64,000 nucleotides of DNA, from assembly GCF_029714325.1 (NCBI RefSeq), contig NZ_CP121666.1, positions 5,208,001 to 5,272,000 on the forward strand, read 5' to 3'. The stretch is from Bradyrhizobium sp. CB1717. GTDB lineage: Bacteria > Pseudomonadota > Alphaproteobacteria > Rhizobiales > Xanthobacteraceae. Made by a program: the position numbers and the translations under genes. Shown one piece after another: positions 60,943 to 64,000 of this stretch (the stretch's first letter is position 1; each line of letters starts with the position of its first letter). A model generated the notes under the pieces. The model was not told where the DNA came from, did not search any database, and was given only the letters and a program-made list of their open reading frames with translations.

Positions 60943-63900
60943 CTATTCCGCGGGCTCCGCAGCGGCGACGGGATTTGCGGCGGCATCCGTCCGCTTGCCC
61001 GGAAATATCCTGCGGACCAGCACGAACAGCGCGGGCACGAAGAAGATGCCGAGCACGGTTGCCGCGATCATGCCGCCGGCAACGCCGATGCCGACCGCGT
61101 TCTGGCTGGCCGAGCCGGCCCCCGTCGCCACCGCCAGCGGCAGCACGCCGAGGATGAAGGCGAGCGATGTCATCAGGATCGGGCGCAGGCGCTGGCGCGC
61201 GGCGTGCAGCGTCGCCTCGACCAGGCTGCGGCCGGCCGCGATCTGCTCCAGCGCGAATTCGATGATCAGGATCGCGTTCTTGGAGGCGAGACCGATCGTG
61301 GTCAAAAGGCCGACCTGGAAATAGACGTCGTTGGCTTGGCCGAACAGCGTCGCTCCCGCCAGCGCGCCGAGCACGCCGATCGGCACCGTCAGTATCACCG
61401 CGAACGGAACCGACCAGCTCTCGTAGAGCGCGGCAAGGCTGAGGAAGACGATCAGCAGCGAGATCGAATAGAGATACAGCGTCTGGCTGCCGGTCAGCCG
61501 CTCCTGGAACGACAGACCGGTCCATTCGTGGCCGTAGCCCTTGGGCAGCTTGGCCATCTGCTCCTCCACCGCCTGCATCGCGACGCCCGAACTGATGCCC
61601 TGCCCGGCCTGGCCCTGCAGCTCGACGGCGGCAACGCCGTTGTAGCGCTCGAGGCGCGGCGAGCCAAAACTCCAGCGGTTGGTCGCCAGTGCCGAGAACG
61701 GTACCATGGAGCCCGAGGCATTGCGGACGTACCAGCGGCCGATGTCGCTGGTATCCATGCGGAACGGCGCGTCGCTCTGCACATAGACCTGCTTGACGCG
61801 GCCCCGGTCGATGAAGTCGTTGACATAGGCGCCGCCCCACGCCGCCGACAGCGTGGTGTTGAGGTCGCTCAGGCTGACGCCGAGCGCGGTGGCCTTGGCC
61901 TGGTCAACGTCGAGGTTGAATTGCGGCGTATCGTCCTGCCCGTTCGGCCGCGCTTGCGCGACGCGCGGGTCCGCCGCGAGCTGGCCGAGCAGCTGGTTGC
62001 GCGCCTGGATCAGCGCCTCGTGACCATTGCCGCCGGTGTCCTGGAGATAGAGATCGAAACCGCCGGCATTGCCGAAGCCAGGGATCGACGGCGGCAGCAC
62101 CGCGAACACCATGGCGTCGCGGATCTTCATGAACGCGCCCATGGCGCGGCCGACCACGGCCTGCGCCGAGGTCGCAGGACTCTTGCGGTCGTCGAACGGT
62201 TTCAGGCTGACGAAGGCGAGGCCGACATTCTGGCCCTGCCCGGCAAAGCTGAAACCGCTGACCGCGAACACGCCCTCCACCGCATCCTTCTCGTTATCGA
62301 GATATTGATGCTCGACCTGCTTGATCACGTCGAGCGTGCGCACCGAGGTCGCGCCGACCGGAAGCTGGATCAGGGTCATGATCGTGCCCTGATCCTCCTC
62401 GGGCAGGAACGAGCTCGGCAGCCGCTGAAACAGGACGACCATGCCGGCGACGATCGCGACGAAGGCGATGATCACGCCGGCGATGCGCCTGATCGCGGCG
62501 CCTGCGGTGCGCTGATACCCGTCCGCCATGCGGTCGAAGCCGCGGTTGAACAGGCCGAAGAAGCCGGCTTGCGTGCCGTGATGCTTCGGCGGCTTCAGGA
62601 TGGTCGCGCACAAAGCCGGCGTCAGCACCAGCGCCACCAGCACCGAAAGCAGCATCGCCGTGACGATGGTCAGCGCGAACTGCCGGTAGATGATGCCGAC
62701 CGAGCCGTTGAAGAACGCCATCGGGATGAACACCGCCGAAAGCACGACGCCGATCCCGACCAGCGCGCCGGTGATCTCGCGCATGGACTTCTCCGTCGCC
62801 TCGCGCGGAGAGAGATGCTCCTCGACCATGACGCGCTCGACATTCTCGACCACGACGATGGCATCGTCGACCAGGAGGCCGATCGCCAGCACCATCGCGA
62901 ACATCGTCAGCGTGTTGATGGAATACCCCGCGAGCGAGAGCACGCCGAACGTGCCGAGAAGCACCACCGGCACCGCGATGGTCGGAATGATGGTGGCGCG
63001 CCAGCTTTGCAGGAACACGAACATCACGACGAAGACGAGCGCGATCGCCTCGAACAGCGTGTGGATCACCTTTTCGATCGACAGCTTGACGAAGGGCGTG
63101 GTGTCGTAGGGATAGACGACGCGGAGCCCCTCCGGCATGGTGGCGCTGAGCTGGGCCACGCGCGCCTTCACCGCTTCCGAGGTCGCGACCGCATTGGCGC
63201 CGGTCGCAAGGCTGATGCCCATGCCGGCGGCCGGCTTGCCGTTGTAGCGCGCGGCGGAATCGTAGGACTTCGAGCCAAGCTCGACGCGCGCGACGTCGCC
63301 GATGCGCACCGTCTGGCCGGACGAGGCGGTCCTCAGGATGATGTCCTTGAACTGCTCGACCGTCTGCAGGCGGCTCTGCGAGGTGATGGTGGCATTGAGC
63401 TGCTGGCCGCCGACCGATGGAAGGCCGCCGAGCTGGCCGGCCGTGACCTGGGTGTTCTGGGTCTGGATCGCGGCGATGACATCGCCCGGCATCAGATTGT
63501 ACTTCGTCAGCTTGTCCGGATCGAGCCAGATGCGCATGGCGTATTCGGCACCGAACAGCGTCACCTGGCCGACGCCAGCGACGCGGCTGATGGGATCATT
63601 GATCGACGACGCCACGTAATCGGAGATGTCGCTGGCGGCGAGCCTTCCATCCTCGGAGACGAAGCCGAGCACCATCAAAAAGCTCGCCGACGATTTCACC
63701 ACCTTGATGCCCTGCTGCTGCACGACTTGCGGCAGCAAGGGGGTTGCGAGCTGGAGCTTGTTCTGCACCTGCACCTGGGCGATATCGGCGTCCGCCTCGT
63801 TGGTGAAGGTCAGTGAGATCTGCACCTGGCCGGTCGAGGTGCTCGACGACGACATGTATTGGAGATAGTCGAGGCCCGTCATGTTCTGCTCGATGACCTT

Positions 63901-64000
63901 GGTCACCGAGTTCTCGGCGGTCTCCGCGTTGGCTCCGGGATAGGTCGCCGTGATCGTGACCACGGTCGGCGCGATCTGCGGATATTGTGCGATCGGCAGC
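60943..64000 (-). CDS. RND multidrug efflux permease, N-terminus cut off
   Basis: At least 1,019 codons are present of an HAE1-type inner membrane pump. The remainder continues to the right of the window, where the frame reads [13 protein letters not shown] without a start. Landmarks are the TM4 aspartate pair in [16 protein letters not shown] (proton relay) and the funnel loops, ending [16 protein letters not shown]. It exports drugs or lipids with a membrane fusion protein and outer membrane factor, expected to the right. The stop at 60943 lies seven bases from the converging cupin stop. Confidence 0.92.
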   Translation of the reverse strand, partial: LPIAQYPQIAPTVVTITATYPGANAETAENSVTKVIEQNMTGLDYLQYMSSSSTSTGQVQISLTFTNEADADIAQVQVQNKLQLATPLLPQVVQQQGIKVVKSSASFLMVLGFVSEDGRLAASDISDYVASSINDPISRVAGVGQVTLFGAEYAMRIWLDPDKLTKYNLMPGDVIAAIQTQNTQVTAGQLGGLPSVGGQQLNATITSQSRLQTVEQFKDIILRTASSGQTVRIGDVARVELGSKSYDSAARYNGKPAAGMGISLATGANAVATSEAVKARVAQLSATMPEGLRVVYPYDTTPFVKLSIEKVIHTLFEAIALVFVVMFVFLQSWRATIIPTIAVPVVLLGTFGVLSLAGYSINTLTMFAMVLAIGLLVDDAIVVVENVERVMVEEHLSPREATEKSMREITGALVGIGVVLSAVFIPMAFFNGSVGIIYRQFALTIVTAMLLSVLVALVLTPALCATILKPPKHHGTQAGFFGLFNRGFDRMADGYQRTAGAAIRRIAGVIIAFVAIVAGMVVLFQRLPSSFLPEEDQGTIMTLIQLPVGATSVRTLDVIKQVEHQYLDNEKDAVEGVFAVSGFSFAGQGQNVGLAFVSLKPFDDRKSPATSAQAVVGRAMGAFMKIRDAMVFAVLPPSIPGFGNAGGFDLYLQDTGGNGHEALIQARNQLLGQLAADPRVAQARPNGQDDTPQFNLDVDQAKATALGVSLSDLNTTLSAAWGGAYVNDFIDRGRVKQVYVQSDAPFRMDTSDIGRWYVRNASGSMVPFSALATNRWSFGSPRLERYNGVAAVELQGQAGQGISSGVAMQAVEEQMAKLPKGYGHEWTGLSFQERLTGSQTLYLYSISLLIVFLSLAALYESWSVPFAVILTVPIGVLGALAGATLFGQANDVYFQVGLLTTIGLASKNAILIIEFALEQIAAGRSLVEATLHAARQRLRPILMTSLAFILGVLPLAVATGAGSASQNAVGIGVAGGMIAATVLGIFFVPALFVLVRRIFPGKRTDAAANPVAAAEPAE

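Noticed and set aside
61204..63816. An 870-codon plus-strand frame opposite the RND pump
   Set aside because: Rich in His, Arg and Asp with no domains. It is the mirror of the membrane protein gene, as is common in high-GC DNA.

Overview
The window is about 64 kb of high-GC chromosome from an alphaproteobacterium. It is most likely Bradyrhizobium or a close Nitrobacteraceae relative. This rests on the overall GC and codon style, the DUF3551-type exported protein, the tandem cold-shock-domain protein, the many short exported or Ala/Pro-rich proteins, and interspersed palindromic repeats of a kind I associate with these genomes. The species call is inference. No prophage, insertion sequence, CRISPR array or plasmid function was seen.

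Layout. 1-4993 (minus) is a leucine/isovalerate catabolic operon in the order isovaleryl-CoA dehydrogenase, methylcrotonyl-CoA carboxylase beta, methylcrotonyl-CoA carboxylase alpha (biotin), and the start of HMG-CoA lyase. A divergent AraC-type regulator lies at 5103-6131. 6.2-17.4 kb mixes housekeeping and small genes: a DUF3551 protein, an Lrp regulator, a complex I NDUFS4-like subunit, OpgC, tRNA-Pro, DUF192, a double cold-shock protein, a sirtuin, several proteins of 41-94 residues, and HU. This part also carries most of the repeats and intrinsic terminators. 17.5-31.4 kb holds an AraC regulator with a divergent carboxylesterase, a GYD protein, a three-gene membrane operon, glyoxalase, GST, two PilZ proteins, tRNA-Glu, a fatty acid desaturase and a PrsW-type protease.

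31.4-41.5 kb contains an HdeD-like protein, then a class I DAHP synthase preceded by what looks like a complete ribosome-mediated attenuator, with a 29-codon leader peptide containing Tyr-Phe-Trp-Tyr-Phe-Ser-Tyr. This is the most interesting item in the window. The EF-P beta-lysylation module (epmB, epmA, divergent efp) follows, then an M23-like peptidase, DUF808, and a cupin/AhpD-like/MarR cluster with a candidate operator on the marR start codon.

41.6-50.5 kb encodes cell-wall and signalling functions: lytic transglycosylase, class II aldolase, SDR, RecJ, a soluble MCP-like protein with its signalling hairpin at the N-terminus, a membrane-anchored TAXI-type binding protein and an L,D-transpeptidase. 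51.1-58.3 kb is a probable operon for uptake and CoA-dependent breakdown of an organic acid: enoyl-CoA hydratase, CoA-transferase, TctC, TctB, TctA and a PdxA-family dehydrogenase, with a divergent FCD-type GntR regulator and two palindromes between them. 58.5-64 kb has a secreted metallo-beta-lactamase-fold hydrolase, an NmrA-like reductase, a second exported cupin related to the one at 39.3 kb, and a large RND efflux permease cut by the window end.
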